From the NCBI GenBank assembly GCA_016929335.1, contig JAFGIY010000254.1, forward strand, positions 1 to 39,419: a stretch of DNA of 39,419 nucleotides, written 5' to 3'. This document shows positions 10,501 to 19,364 of this stretch, in pieces. The notes below the pieces were generated by a model, which saw nothing but the letters and a program-made list of their open reading frames with translations, had not been told where the DNA came from and searched no databases. The first letter of the stretch is position 1. Each line of letters starts with the position of its first letter. A program made the translations under genes and the position numbers. The DNA is from Acidobacteriota bacterium. GTDB taxonomy: Bacteria; Acidobacteriota; UBA6911.

Positions 10501-13397
10501 TTACGATAGGAGTATGCCGTCGACTGATACAAGGTCACAGCAACCGGTTGCTTAGCAATGGGATGTCCGTCCAGATCAAGGGCAACAACCCGAAAGCGCA
10601 TTTGTTTTTCGCTCGCCACCCATCCTTCGCGCCGGATGCCGATGCTTACGGCTGAAGGCAATAAGCGCACGCGTCCGGTACTTGTCAGGATCTCGCCGTT
10701 TGCGTCGGCATATTCGAGTTCGGCGATAAGCTGCGCGGCTCCCTCTATGGCCGGAAGCTTCGGAATCGTGACGCGTGCGACGCCCTGTGAATCGAGTGTC
10801 AGAGGCATAACCCTCGCCTTTGGCGTGGCGATTGCTCCTTCCTCGTCCTCCTCCTGCGAATCAGCTTCATCCTCACTTTCGAAATCATAGTCATACATTG
10901 AGCCACTCGACTCGACTATGCCTTCTTTGACCGGCGCGCCGCCAAACTCGAAATCCTCATAATCGGGGAACTGTATAGGTCTTGGCTCAACAAGAGTGCG
11001 CAGCGTGACCGGCAGGTTTGCAGCGCCGCCACCCGACACATAGGAAACCTGGAGGTCCAGCTTCACTTCGCTTGCATTTACCAGAGGCCTGGCCGGCCCC
11101 TGAACCGTTGCGCGCATCGTCGGCAGGCGAAATTCCTCCACTTTGAAACGGCCGCTCTGGTGACCACTGTTCGATGAATCCCGGATTACGATCCCATAGT
11201 CGCCGAGCTTCGCTTCCTTCGGGATAGTCCACTTCTGCTCCGCCACGCCATCGGCGCCGAAGGAGGCAGTGAGTTCATAATTCTGGCCACTGCCGAAGTG
11301 AAAGATGGTGACCTCGCGTGTCGAAGGCATATCCGGCTGGATGGCTATTCCGTCGATCCGATGCCGGCGCAGGAAATGCTTCATGAAAACCGTCTCGCCC
11401 GCGCGGAACAGAGGTCGATCCAATACGGTATGATAGATATCCGCGTTCCACTCCGAACCCATCTCGATGCCGAAATCGTACGGACTGATTCCACGACTCC
11501 AGCCCGACACGGCAAAACTGAAGTCTTCTCCCTTTTGGGCAGTCACAAGCAATGGATGAGAAGCCCAGCGATTGCTGCAGCGGGTGCCGGAATGCGGCTG
11601 ACCAAGTGAGTGCCCGATTATGGCGATACCATCGCCATCCGTGCTTCCCTGCCAGAGTGAAGCGCCCGAACAGTAGTCGGTGACAGTTAAAGAAGCCCTC
11701 GGCACCGGCTTGGCGTCATCCAGACTCGTCACCCAAACGCGGGAACTCTCGCGACCCCATTTAAAATGCACGGCCATATTCGTGACAAGTGCTGAAGTTG
11801 CAACGTAGCGCGTTTCGTCCCGCCCGAGGAGTGAGGCGCCCAGTACTCGGCTCTCCAGTTCCACGACGTAAAAGCCGGGATCTTTGAGAGGAATCCCTAC
11901 AACTTCTGAAGGACGATTACCCAGCGGTTTCGTTACAGTGAAAGGTTTTGTCGAATCAGCGCCTGCAAACACGGATATAGTTCCGGTCGCTTCGCGCCAG
12001 ACAGAGCGGTCTTCCGCTTCCTTCTCGACCCATTCGCCTGAAGGCCGGGCCGCTTCCTCAACCCGTTGCAGCCAGCTCGCGATTTCGGCAGGATCTTGAC
12101 CCAGGCGCATGATGCGCCCCGGGATGTCCACACGGCGCGCAGGCATCTCAGCCTCAACATTGCGGAGCGTTACCGGCAGGATGCCTCCTTCCTTCAGTTC
12201 CAGGATGCCGAATTCACCGGAAAATTTTGCCAGTGGTGGGTATTCATCGACACGAATCTCAAGTGGAAAACGCGCAGCATTCTGAAGCGGGCGCCCCATA
12301 TCGTCAACCAGCCCTTCGGGAAGATGCACGGTAAGGGTGTGGGACTCCGGGAAAGGACCTTTGAAAATCAGTCCTTCAAGGTACGGCGCCTTGTCGGTCT
12401 CCGACCGATCCGGGTGAAAAACAGCGCCGTCGGCCGCCATAAGGTGCACGCCCATGGCCTTGGCACGCGCAACCGGCGCGCTGAAACTGACGCGGATCGG
12501 AAGCATGGGGATACAGCCCGCCTGAGCATTGGTGCGAGAACACTCGACCGAAGCTGTAAATGCGGGACGGACCTGGAAAGTGAGCCGCTGATCCTGGGTC
12601 GTTGCCGGTCCCTTCACGGCGGCGATCCCGGCTCCCCAGACGAGATCTACACGAACAGCAGGAGGAAAACGCCGGTTGCTCTTAATCACCAGGATCAGCT
12701 CTTCCGCCGCTTCGAGCTTGCGGTCGCGGACCCGAATATTCGAATCACGGCCGCTCTTCCACAGTATTTCATAGTAGGCGTAACCAAGCTCTTTGCGCTG
12801 CGAAAGGACTGCTTTTCTCGCATCGCCGGTCAAAATCTCAAAGGGTATCCGTTCCGAGATCCCCTCAATAATGAAGCAGGCATGCTTCCGGACCGCGTCC
12901 ATTGCAGCGGGCGCATCAAGCTTAAGCAGGAATATCTGCTCTTCATCGATAACACGCCAGCCATCCTGCGGGAAGGATGCCAGGACAGCCGGTCCTCCTG
13001 TATCAAAGCTGAAGGTGCGGGTACCGGTTACAGGCGTTCCATCCAGTGCCTTGAGTCCCTGCTTTATTGTGAAACTGCACCGCAGTCCGGCAGGCAAATC
13101 TTCGTCAAAATCATAGACCCAGTTGCGCCCGTCAGCCCATCGGCCCTTGCCGGGCGCCGGGCAATCGACGGTAAAGGGATCGGCAAGCCGGGGATCGCCG
13201 AGGGCGACCATGGTCAATGTGAACCGGGCGGTTGCCTGGCGGACATTTTTGACAGTTCCCTGCGGAGAGAAAAACTCCACTTGGGCAGACGTGGCGCACT
13301 TCCCGAAGCGGGGCGCAAAGCCGCTTAATGTGAGAGCAAAGATAATCCACGATACGACACGCAGGCAGCGTGCAATACTAAATATATAGGTCGGCAT
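7557..13397 (-). CDS. yfhM: Bacterial alpha-2-macroglobulin family protein (YfhM-like)
   Basis: A very large (1,946-residue) exported protein of the bacterial alpha-2-macroglobulin family, thought to trap proteases that attack the cell envelope and to work with PBP1C, whose gene it overlaps. The N-terminal segment VVSWIIFALTLSGFAP is a signal peptide or anchor; I see no convincing lipobox, unlike E. coli YfhM. A series of macroglobulin beta domains follows. The thioester motif CLEQ (Cys about 1491) lies in the helical domain and is intact, so covalent trapping is predicted. An acidic tract (ESEDEADSQEEDEEGA, about residues 838-856) interrupts the middle and may be an exposed bait or linker. 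The frame opens with a GTG at 13406, but GGGGAG lies 8 bases before an ATG at 13397, which is chosen. Confidence 0.93.
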   Translation of the reverse strand: MPTYIFSIARCLRVVSWIIFALTLSGFAPRFGKCATSAQVEFFSPQGTVKNVRQATARFTLTMVALGDPRLADPFTVDCPAPGKGRWADGRNWVYDFDEDLPAGLRCSFTIKQGLKALDGTPVTGTRTFSFDTGGPAVLASFPQDGWRVIDEEQIFLLKLDAPAAMDAVRKHACFIIEGISERIPFEILTGDARKAVLSQRKELGYAYYEILWKSGRDSNIRVRDRKLEAAEELILVIKSNRRFPPAVRVDLVWGAGIAAVKGPATTQDQRLTFQVRPAFTASVECSRTNAQAGCIPMLPIRVSFSAPVARAKAMGVHLMAADGAVFHPDRSETDKAPYLEGLIFKGPFPESHTLTVHLPEGLVDDMGRPLQNAARFPLEIRVDEYPPLAKFSGEFGILELKEGGILPVTLRNVEAEMPARRVDIPGRIMRLGQDPAEIASWLQRVEEAARPSGEWVEKEAEDRSVWREATGTISVFAGADSTKPFTVTKPLGNRPSEVVGIPLKDPGFYVVELESRVLGASLLGRDETRYVATSALVTNMAVHFKWGRESSRVWVTSLDDAKPVPRASLTVTDYCSGASLWQGSTDGDGIAIIGHSLGQPHSGTRCSNRWASHPLLVTAQKGEDFSFAVSGWSRGISPYDFGIEMGSEWNADIYHTVLDRPLFRAGETVFMKHFLRRHRIDGIAIQPDMPSTREVTIFHFGSGQNYELTASFGADGVAEQKWTIPKEAKLGDYGIVIRDSSNSGHQSGRFKVEEFRLPTMRATVQGPARPLVNASEVKLDLQVSYVSGGGAANLPVTLRTLVEPRPIQFPDYEDFEFGGAPVKEGIVESSGSMYDYDFESEDEADSQEEDEEGAIATPKARVMPLTLDSQGVARVTIPKLPAIEGAAQLIAELEYADANGEILTSTGRVRLLPSAVSIGIRREGWVASEKQMRFRVVALDLDGHPIAKQPVAVTLYQSTAYSYRKRLIGGFYAYNTITETKKLSTQCAGKTDAQGLLTCEVAPGVSGQVILRAESRDGSGNPAGATTSIWVAGEDDWWFGGTAGDRMDVLPEMKEYDAGQVARLQVRMPFRSATALVTVEREGVIQSFVTKLSGRNPVIKLPIRDNFSPNVFVSVLTVRGRVARSERSQSQRTVGSEDITALVDLNKPAYRLGEAEIRVGWKPHRLNVRMTPERTTYRVREKAQVRIQVTRANGSPLPGGTEVAVAAVDEALLELASNRSWALLDAMMGKRGLEVWTSTAQMHVVGKRHYGRKAVLQGGGGGRERMRELFDTLLLWQPRLVLDSKGEATVSIPLNDSMTSFRIAGIAHSGAQLFGIGTATVVTTQDVILLSALPPLVREGDSYLASFTVRNTTDHDLQINVNASTIPAPERASDKSLNAAVTLHGGEARQVAWEYTAPVGHDKVTWTVSASDPGGGALDSLKIVQNVIPAYPVRTYQATIAQLTSPIAMPAERPKGSIAGRGGLEISLRAKLGNGTDGIREYMRFYSYICLEQNISRAVALRDRAMWDYWMQRLPAYFDRDGLLKYFVSDRLEGEDTLTAYVLAIAHEAGWEIPGSPRERMINALRGFVDGRIVRRSALPTADLTIRKLAAIDALSRYGMARAGMLDSITIEPNLWPTSAVIDWLGILDRVKDIRNAAERRRFALNALRSRLNFQGTIMSFSTGRSDALWWLMISEDSNAVRMLLAVLRESTWREDIPRLVRGALGRQQRGHWNTTVANAWGALALEKFSAAFEATPVTGSTAVQFGTEKKSITWPRAADADLLNLPWQPQRATLDVRHQGAGSPWLMVRATAALPLDAPLSTGYKINRTVIPVTQAVAGRWTAGDVARVRLELEAQSDMSWVVVDDPIPGGSTALGSGLGGQSQILQRGERREGWVWPAFEERRFEAFRAYYRFVPKGKWTVEYTVRFNNPGTFLLPATRVEALYAPEMLGESPNAAVIVEAGK

Positions 13398-13432
13398 CTC
13401 ATGCACTCCCCGGTCAGTAGGTAATTGCTTTT

Positions 13433-13441
13433 TCTATAGCA
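13433..13441 (-). promoter_or_regulatory. Possible extended -10 promoter of the yfhM-pbpC operon
   Basis: Read on the minus strand, TGCTATAGA fits an extended -10 element (TGnTATAAT) about 36 bases before the yfhM start. No clear -35 hexamer is seen, as is common for extended -10 promoters. Motif match only. Confidence 0.35.
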
Positions 13442-13473
13442 GAATAATAGCACGGATTACGCCGGCAAAATTT

Positions 13474-13656
13474 TTAAAACCGGGCCGGGAACGCCGGTGT
13501 CCCGCCGCATACTTTGGGCGGTCCCGACCCGGCACTGCTCCATTTCCATTCCGCCTTTTTGCCCGCAAGGCCAGTCCTGACAGTATTGTTCTCAACATAT
13601 TCCACCGCATTAGCAAGATGCCGATCATTCCGTATATGAGGAAGATTGCTGTTCAT
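13474..13656 (-). pseudogene. Fragment of REP-associated tyrosine transposase (RAYT, IS200-like)
   Basis: The minus strand encodes the C-terminal end of a Y1 (RAYT/TnpA_REP) transposase: HIRNDRHLANAVEYVENNTV followed by RTGLAGKKAEWKWSSA. This corresponds to the family's conserved 'YI.NNPVKAGLV..PEDWPWSSA' block. The catalytic HUH and tyrosine region that should lie upstream is missing; only some 60 residues remain before a stop, and upstream sequence is repeat and intergenic DNA. It is therefore a relic, and it lies next to a palindromic repeat of the kind RAYTs mobilise. The two together look like a dead source of the REP-like elements in this window. Confidence 0.7.
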
Positions 13657-13733
13657 CTATATTGTTTCCGGGACTAAAGGGCTGTTTCAGAAAATCTCCA
13701 TTAGGTGCTCTGCAAAATAACCGGCGGGACAGC

Positions 13734-13876
13734 GAGACTGTCTCAAAACTCGACCATAGGGCTAAAAACTGTGGTTGCGAAGACACAATCTTCATAAGCA
13801 AAAATTTCCATGTGGGTCGCGGCTTCAGCCGCGACCCACATGATTCACCGCATTCCTGCTTGAATCGGCACCTCGT
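13734..13876. repeat. REP-like palindromic repeat, solo form (copy 2)
   Basis: A perfect 34-base palindrome at 13809-13842 (16-base arms around a 2-base centre, CATGTGGGTCGCGGCT and its complement) with conserved flanks. The 75 bases before it (from GAGACTGTCTCAAAA) match the 75 bases before the copy at 23734, with the same spacing. The bases after it (ATTCACCGCATTCCTGCTTGAA) match the reverse complement of the left flank of the copy at 5257. Compared with those compound copies, the roughly 79-base stretch between the two palindromes is absent. It lies in the 711-base gap between yfhM and the tldD pair, together with the RAYT relic and a promoter. Confidence 0.85.
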
Positions 13877-13999
13877 TTCCATTTGTTCGGCGGCACTCCC
13901 GGGCAGTTTTTGCGGGAACTATAGGGTATGGGATGTCGTATTTTTCGACATCTATGTAATGAACCTGTGTTTTATCGCAATGTGTTATTTCGAATAGGG

Positions 14000-14005
14000 T
14001 ATAAT
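14000..14005 (+). promoter_or_regulatory. Probable -10 box of the tldD-like operon
   Basis: A perfect TATAAT, preceded by an AT-rich stretch, lies 104 bases before the first tldD-like start codon. No good -35 hexamer sits 16-18 bases upstream, so the assignment rests on the -10 and its position. Confidence 0.4.
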
Positions 14006-14108
14006 GATTCCTCTAATCGTCATAATGGTTTTAAATTGCCCAACTGGCGGGCTGGGAAATGCGTGTTTCCCTGTCCGCTTTTGCTTTTACACATAACATG
14101 AGGGCGCT

Positions 14109-15839
14109 ATGCGCAGACAAATACTTTTAAGGATGGGACTATCCGGTCTCATTTTTACGCTGCTGGTTGTTATATCCACCGGGCAGGCGCAGGAGATGCC
14201 TGCCCGTCTTAAAATAATGAAGGCTGAACTGACTAGAAATTTTGAAGCCCTTCAAAAGGAACAGACTCCACCCTATTACATGAGCTATTCTGTCGATGAA
14301 GTGCGAATTCAAGCCGTCGCCGGCACTTTCGGCGCGATCATCGGCCAAAACGACGAGACAACTGCCTATCTGCAAACCAGTGTCCGAGCCGGCTCCTATA
14401 AGCTGGACAGTTCTCATGAACTGAGGGGAGACGCGCTGAGATCCCTGCGCTCGGCGTCCCAGGCAAGCGTGCGCGCTCCGCTTGGTGAATCGCAGGAAGC
14501 TCTTGCCGTCATCCTCTGGAGAGAAACGGATAAGGCATACAGAAACGCCGTAGAAACGCTCTCAAAAGTGAAATCCGAGCAGAGCGTGAAAATTGCGGAA
14601 GAAGATCAGTCCGATGATTTTTCAAAGGTCGAACCGCACGTCTCCATACAGAAACCGCTCCATATCCAGGTGGACATGAACAAATGGGCCGGCCGTATCC
14701 GCAGATTTACCGCGCCATTCAAGGATCACGCATTCATTTACAATGCCAGCGGCTCTTTCCAGAGCGAAGTCAGGCAGAAATATTTAGTCGACAGTGAAGG
14801 TTCCGTTGTCTCAACGCCGGCAAATTATATGCGTCTGTCAATATCCGCAACGGCCAAAGCCGACGACGGGATGGAATTGCCGCTGTATCTCAGCTATTTC
14901 GGATTCAAGGAATCCGATCTCCCATCCGAAGCTCAGGTGATGAGCGACATTAAAACCATGATTGCCGACCTTGACAAATTGCGTTCGGCGCCCATAGTCG
15001 ATCCCTATACCGGCCCGGCAATTCTTGCCGGCAGGGCAAGCGGCGTCTTTTTCCATGAAATTCTCGGCCACAGGCTTGAGGGCCACCGTCTGAAGAGCGA
15101 ATCGGAAGGACAGACCTTCAAGAAAAAAGTCGGCGAGCAGATTTTACCCGGTTTTCTTTCAATCATTTTTGATCCGACAATCAGGGATCTTCATGGCCTT
15201 GTATTATCGGGCGCTTACGGTTACGACGATGAGGGCACTAAAGCCGAGAGAGTGGTAACAATAGAGAATGGAGTGCTCAAAGATTTCCTCATGAGCCGTG
15301 CTCCGGCCGACCGGTTCCCTCGGTCCAACGGACACGCACGGTCTCAGCCGGGGGCGCAACCCGTAGCCCGGCAATCGAACCTGATCGTTGAGTCCAAAAA
15401 CATGATTCAAGAGGATGAGCTGAAACAAATGCTTATCGACGAATGCAAAAAACAGGATAAGCCATTCGGACTGCTGTTCACCGAAATCTCCGGCGGATAT
15501 ACATCAACCGGACGATCCTCGCCGAATGCCTTTAATGTAACACCCCTGGCCGTTTATCGGATCTACACCGACGGACGGCCCGACGAAATGGTAAGAGGAG
15601 TCGACTTGATCGGTACGCCGCTTACCGTATTCAGTAAGATCGCCGCAACCGGATCCAAGCTGGAGGTTTTCAACGGGATCTGCGGGGCAGAAAGCGGCAG
15701 CGTACCCGTATCCGCCGTCTCGCCTTCTATTCTCGTTTCGGAAATAGAGGTTCAGAAAAAGGCAAAATCCCAGGAAAAGCCGCCGATTCTTCCGCCGCCG
15801 GCAAAATCCATCCTGGCTCAAAACGGGGGTGAACTATGA
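14109..15839 (+). CDS. Exported TldD/PmbA-family metallopeptidase, catalytic member
   Basis: TldD-family zinc peptidase; cytoplasmic TldD/TldE of E. coli matures microcin B17 and degrades unfolded peptides. Here residues 1-28 form a signal peptide (GLIFTLLVVISTGQAQE, cleavage likely after GQA), so it should act in the periplasm or outside. The catalytic motif HEILGH (His316, Glu317, His321) is intact and is followed by LEGHRLKSES as in TldD. The third expected metal ligand is present: Cys525 in GICGAESGSVPVS, equivalent to the C-terminal Cys of TldD. At 576 residues it is longer than cytoplasmic TldD (about 480). It overlaps the next gene by four bases (ATGA). An exported, uncharacterised branch of the family. 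Confidence 0.88.
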   Translation: MRRQILLRMGLSGLIFTLLVVISTGQAQEMPARLKIMKAELTRNFEALQKEQTPPYYMSYSVDEVRIQAVAGTFGAIIGQNDETTAYLQTSVRAGSYKLDSSHELRGDALRSLRSASQASVRAPLGESQEALAVILWRETDKAYRNAVETLSKVKSEQSVKIAEEDQSDDFSKVEPHVSIQKPLHIQVDMNKWAGRIRRFTAPFKDHAFIYNASGSFQSEVRQKYLVDSEGSVVSTPANYMRLSISATAKADDGMELPLYLSYFGFKESDLPSEAQVMSDIKTMIADLDKLRSAPIVDPYTGPAILAGRASGVFFHEILGHRLEGHRLKSESEGQTFKKKVGEQILPGFLSIIFDPTIRDLHGLVLSGAYGYDDEGTKAERVVTIENGVLKDFLMSRAPADRFPRSNGHARSQPGAQPVARQSNLIVESKNMIQEDELKQMLIDECKKQDKPFGLLFTEISGGYTSTGRSSPNAFNVTPLAVYRIYTDGRPDEMVRGVDLIGTPLTVFSKIAATGSKLEVFNGICGAESGSVPVSAVSPSILVSEIEVQKKAKSQEKPPILPPPAKSILAQNGGEL

Positions 15840-17635
15840 AAAACGCGATCGTCCTGTTGGCAGTTCTGCTAAGCCTTGCATCCAATGCGATGGCTCAGAA
15901 ATCTGTCATTCTTGATGCCATGAAAGATGAGCTGGCAAGATCCATGCAGCAATTGAAACTGGAGGGCGAAGCCGGCCCTTATTATGTTTCTTATCTCATT
16001 ACAGACACTTACGTTCTGAGAATCTCGGCGGATTCGGGAGCCATTACCACAAATATCGAAAATCGGAACAGAGTGCTCAAGGTTGATTTGCGCGTAGGCA
16101 GCTATGATCAGGACAACTCCAATTTTCTCAGCCTGTCCAACCTAGCCGGCCTGCTGAGCACTCTGACATCATCCAATATCCGGCTTCCCATTGATGATGA
16201 TTATGACGTAATTCGCAGGCAGATCTGGCAGGCAACGGATCGCGCCTACAAGAGTGCAATTGAAACCCTGACCAAGAAAAAAGCCACGATTCAGAACACG
16301 GTCCAGGCGGAAGTTCTGCCGGACTTCGTCAAAGGCGCCGCGACATCAACCATAGAGAAAGAATATTCTTTCGCAATCGGGCGAGAACAATGGGATAAAC
16401 GGGTGGATCAAATTGCCCGGCTGTTCCTGCGCCGGCAGAATATCCAGAAATCCAGAGTGGAGCTGAATATCCAGATTGCGAATTCCTATTATGTCAACAG
16501 CGAAGGATCCACGGGGATTGAGCCGTCATCTTCGGCCAGGCTGACCCTTGCCGCCGCCACTCAGGCGGTGGACGGGATGCCGCTGACAAATTACCGGATT
16601 TACACGGCGGTTCGAGCGGAAGATCTGCCTGAAGCGGCTGCGGTTGAGAACGAGGCGAAGAACCTGATATCCGAACTTGAGGCCGTCAGAACCGCCCCTC
16701 TGGGCGACGAATACAGCGGTCCGGTGCTTTTCCTGGGAGAAGCTGCAGGAGAATTGTTCAGCCAGGGATTTGCGCGTCTTCTTGCCGGAACCAGACTCCC
16801 GTTATCGGATAGTCCTCAGGCGAATGCCATGCTCGGCCGGACAATGGAAAATCCGTTTTTAAGCAAGCTTAATATGAAAGTCGCCTCCAATTTTCTATCA
16901 TTCAATGCCGCCCCGACGATGAAGAATTACAATCAGAAGCCGCTGCTGGGAGCTTACGGGATGGACGAGGAAGGCGTCCCCGGCCGCAACGTGAGCCTGA
17001 TAGAAAACGGCATGCTTAAAAACCTGCTGTCTTCGCGCTCACCCGTCAAGGGCGTAGAACAATCCAACGGACATGCGCGAGGAGGCAGTGCAAGCCCGAG
17101 CATCATTCAGATAACTTCTACGAACAAGAAGCCCTATCAGCAGCTGAAGCAGGACCTGATCACGGCTGTCAAGGAAGAAGGACTCTCTTTCGGTTACATC
17201 GTCCGCGGGCTGACTCCGCCGTCTGAAGCATTCAGCAGCGATGCCGATGTCGTCGAAAGCATTCTCCAGCTGCAAACAGCTCCACCGGAAACAACTCAAT
17301 TCAGGCTCACGAAACCTTATTCCGTCCTCAAAGTTTATTCCGACGGGAGAGAGGAGCCGGTTCGAGGTATTGAATTCGGCACCATCAGCATTAATGTGCT
17401 TAAAAACGTCCTGGCGACTTCAGATGATGAAACCGTGTATGCCTACCCGTTGAATTCCCTCAACCCTATGGCCGGCTTAAGCGGAATCATCATTCGCATA
17501 GCCTCATCGGGGATTCCGACGCAAGGAAGCTATGCGACAGTCATCACCCCATCGCTCCTTATCAATGGGATTGACATGAAGAAATCGAGCGGGAGCTATC
17601 CCAAGCTTCCAATCGTCAGCTATCCCATTCAATAG
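15836..17635 (+). CDS. Exported TldD/PmbA-family protein lacking the metal site (TldE-like partner)
   Basis: Paralogue of the preceding gene: same length class (599 residues), a signal peptide with AMA before QKSV, and collinear blocks such as SEGS, LLGAYGMDEEGVPGRNVSLIENGMLKN and SNGHARGG. Where the partner has HEILGHRLEGH this protein reads SQGFARLLAGT, so both His and the Glu are replaced, and the C-terminal Cys is absent too. It cannot bind the catalytic metal in the known way. In E. coli, TldD (active) pairs with TldE/PmbA (inactive) as a heterodimer, so the simplest inference is an exported TldD-TldE pair made in equal amounts from overlapping genes. A substrate is not evident: no precursor peptide gene is recognisable nearby. 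Confidence 0.85.
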   Translation: MKNAIVLLAVLLSLASNAMAQKSVILDAMKDELARSMQQLKLEGEAGPYYVSYLITDTYVLRISADSGAITTNIENRNRVLKVDLRVGSYDQDNSNFLSLSNLAGLLSTLTSSNIRLPIDDDYDVIRRQIWQATDRAYKSAIETLTKKKATIQNTVQAEVLPDFVKGAATSTIEKEYSFAIGREQWDKRVDQIARLFLRRQNIQKSRVELNIQIANSYYVNSEGSTGIEPSSSARLTLAAATQAVDGMPLTNYRIYTAVRAEDLPEAAAVENEAKNLISELEAVRTAPLGDEYSGPVLFLGEAAGELFSQGFARLLAGTRLPLSDSPQANAMLGRTMENPFLSKLNMKVASNFLSFNAAPTMKNYNQKPLLGAYGMDEEGVPGRNVSLIENGMLKNLLSSRSPVKGVEQSNGHARGGSASPSIIQITSTNKKPYQQLKQDLITAVKEEGLSFGYIVRGLTPPSEAFSSDADVVESILQLQTAPPETTQFRLTKPYSVLKVYSDGREEPVRGIEFGTISINVLKNVLATSDDETVYAYPLNSLNPMAGLSGIIIRIASSGIPTQGSYATVITPSLLINGIDMKKSSGSYPKLPIVSYPIQ

Positions 17636-17648
17636 CTGCACGCGTGTC

Positions 17649-17690
17649 GGCCACGAATTGCTCGAATGGAAATTCGTGTAATTCGTGGCC
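17649..17690. terminator. Hairpin between convergent genes (GGCCACGAATT family)
   Basis: GGCCACGAATTGCTCGAATG is followed by AATTCGTGTAATTCGTGGCC, giving a strong stem with 11 perfect outer base pairs and a partly paired interior. It sits in the 67-base gap between the end of the second tldD-like gene and the end of the transporter on the other strand, so it could terminate both. It belongs to the same repeat type as the copies at 21182 and 32835. Confidence 0.6.
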
Positions 17691-17702
17691 TCGTCTTTGC
17701 CG

Positions 17703-19364
17703 CTATATCCACGGGAACAGCATGGCTATGGATAGTATAATCTGCGCCAGAATAATTTTGGATACCATGGAAGCCGGGAAGACAGTGGTGTACCAGATAT
17801 TCGGAAGATCACTATCCGTCTGCTGATTGGCAAATGCGAGGCACGCCGATTGCGTTTGAATGCCGGACACCATACCCATCACGGCCCCCATGGGCAGCTT
17901 CAAGTATTTGTAGCCGATCAGGATGGTAAGCGTGGTACTGAAAGTCGTTAGCAGGGCGCCTGCGGCAATCAACCTCCAGCCTCCTATCTGAAAGGTAGCA
18001 CTGAAACCGTCGCCGGCTTTGGTCCCTATCGCAGCCAGGAAAAAGACCAGTCCGACCTGGCGAAGCACAAGGTTGGCATTGAACGGCATATCCCACGTAA
18101 TCGGGCCGGTTCGCCCGAGTCTTCCCAATATCAATCCAACGATCAAAGGGCCGCCGGCAAATCCCAGCTTGAAACTGAGGCCGTGGGACAGCGGGATCGG
18201 GATCATTCCCAGGAAAACACCCAGGACTATTCCCAAAGAGAGAGAAAGGTAATCGGTTTCAGATATTGACTTCAGCGAATCGCCAAAGTATCTGGTCACA
18301 CGGGCCATGTTTTCCTGCCGCGTGATTACGCGGATGCGGTCACCCATTTCCAGCACGGTATCCGGTCCTGGAACGATATCAACATCCCCGCGTCTGACAC
18401 GCGTTACAATGGCGTTCAATTCCCGCGACAGGTTTAATTCCCGGATAGACTTCCCCGCTACGGACTTATTGGATACAAATATTCGCCGATAGGTAATTCC
18501 GCCGAGGCCTGTCAGGAGATGCTCCGGTGCAAGCTCTCCAAAAATCAGCCGCGCCCGCTCCATGGCGTCGGCATTTCCGGCGGCAACCACGCGATCGTTC
18601 ATCTCCAGAATCGTCCCCGAAGAGACGATGTCGATTTTGTTTCCCTTTTTTATACGGCTTAAAACAAATCCGCAGTCTTTCAGCGGCGCAAGCGCCTTCA
18701 CGACTGTTTTTCCTTCAACCGCCGGATTCGTAACGATAAATGTGCGGCTGAAAATCATTTCCTGCACCGGCTCTGCATGCTCTTCGGCTGTCGCTTTGGC
18801 CCGATTTGACCTAATCAGCTTATTGGCGATGAAAAGCGACAGAATTGCCCCGAAAACTCCAAAAGGGTATGTCAGCCCGTAAACAACGACGGGGCTGCTT
18901 ATATTAAGACTCCGGATTTCAGGCGGGAGATTGGATGAGAGATTCTTTGCCGTTTCAACCGCCGCGGCAAGAGCCGGAGTACTGGTGATCGCGCCGCAGA
19001 AAAGGCCGGCCGTGCTTGGCCCGGACAGTCCGATATACTTGCGGAGAATGAGCGCCAGGATTGCTCCGGCGGCAAGAATCATACAGGCGAGGAGACTGAA
19101 GCGGAGCCCGCGCTTTCGGAAAGAAGCGAAAAAACCGTGGCCGGACTGAAGCCCGATGGCATAAACAAAAATAACCACGCCGATGATGTAAATGTTGTCC
19201 GGCAGAATCAGGCGATGATCCAGAGCGCCAAACACCATCCCAACAAAAAGCACTGCGGCGACTCCCAGCTTCAAGCCGAAGAAACTGATGCTGCCGATCA
19301 GGTAGCCGGTCCCGATTATGATAAACAGCACAGGCAGCGGATTTTCCGCCAATAGATCCAGCAA
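17703..19364 (-). CDS. AspT/YidE-type transporter with two TrkA-C (RCK) domains
   Basis: Inner-membrane transporter of the aspartate-alanine antiporter (AspT/YidE/YbjL) family. Two membrane blocks (about residues 8-185 and 370-553) flank a cytoplasmic region with two TrkA-C ligand-binding domains (about 205-272 and 293-362). Each membrane half has the family's Gly/Pro-rich signature: GLFCGAITSTPALAAA (about 120-135) in the first and GAVMGMVSGIQTQSACLAFA in the second. At 553 residues it is of normal length. The start is a TTG with a perfect GGAGG six bases before it, and no closer ATG exists. Substrate is not predictable; relatives exchange amino or dicarboxylic acids. A single-gene unit, convergent with the tldD pair. 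Confidence 0.87.
   Translation of the reverse strand: MLDLLAENPLPVLFIIIGTGYLIGSISFFGLKLGVAAVLFVGMVFGALDHRLILPDNIYIIGVVIFVYAIGLQSGHGFFASFRKRGLRFSLLACMILAAGAILALILRKYIGLSGPSTAGLFCGAITSTPALAAAVETAKNLSSNLPPEIRSLNISSPVVVYGLTYPFGVFGAILSLFIANKLIRSNRAKATAEEHAEPVQEMIFSRTFIVTNPAVEGKTVVKALAPLKDCGFVLSRIKKGNKIDIVSSGTILEMNDRVVAAGNADAMERARLIFGELAPEHLLTGLGGITYRRIFVSNKSVAGKSIRELNLSRELNAIVTRVRRGDVDIVPGPDTVLEMGDRIRVITRQENMARVTRYFGDSLKSISETDYLSLSLGIVLGVFLGMIPIPLSHGLSFKLGFAGGPLIVGLILGRLGRTGPITWDMPFNANLVLRQVGLVFFLAAIGTKAGDGFSATFQIGGWRLIAAGALLTTFSTTLTILIGYKYLKLPMGAVMGMVSGIQTQSACLAFANQQTDSDLPNIWYTTVFPASMVSKIILAQIILSIAMLFPWI

Noticed and set aside
12066..13328. 420-residue plus-strand open frame
   Set aside because: Antisense shadow of the alpha-2-macroglobulin gene; no recognisable domain, and the opposite strand has clear homology throughout.
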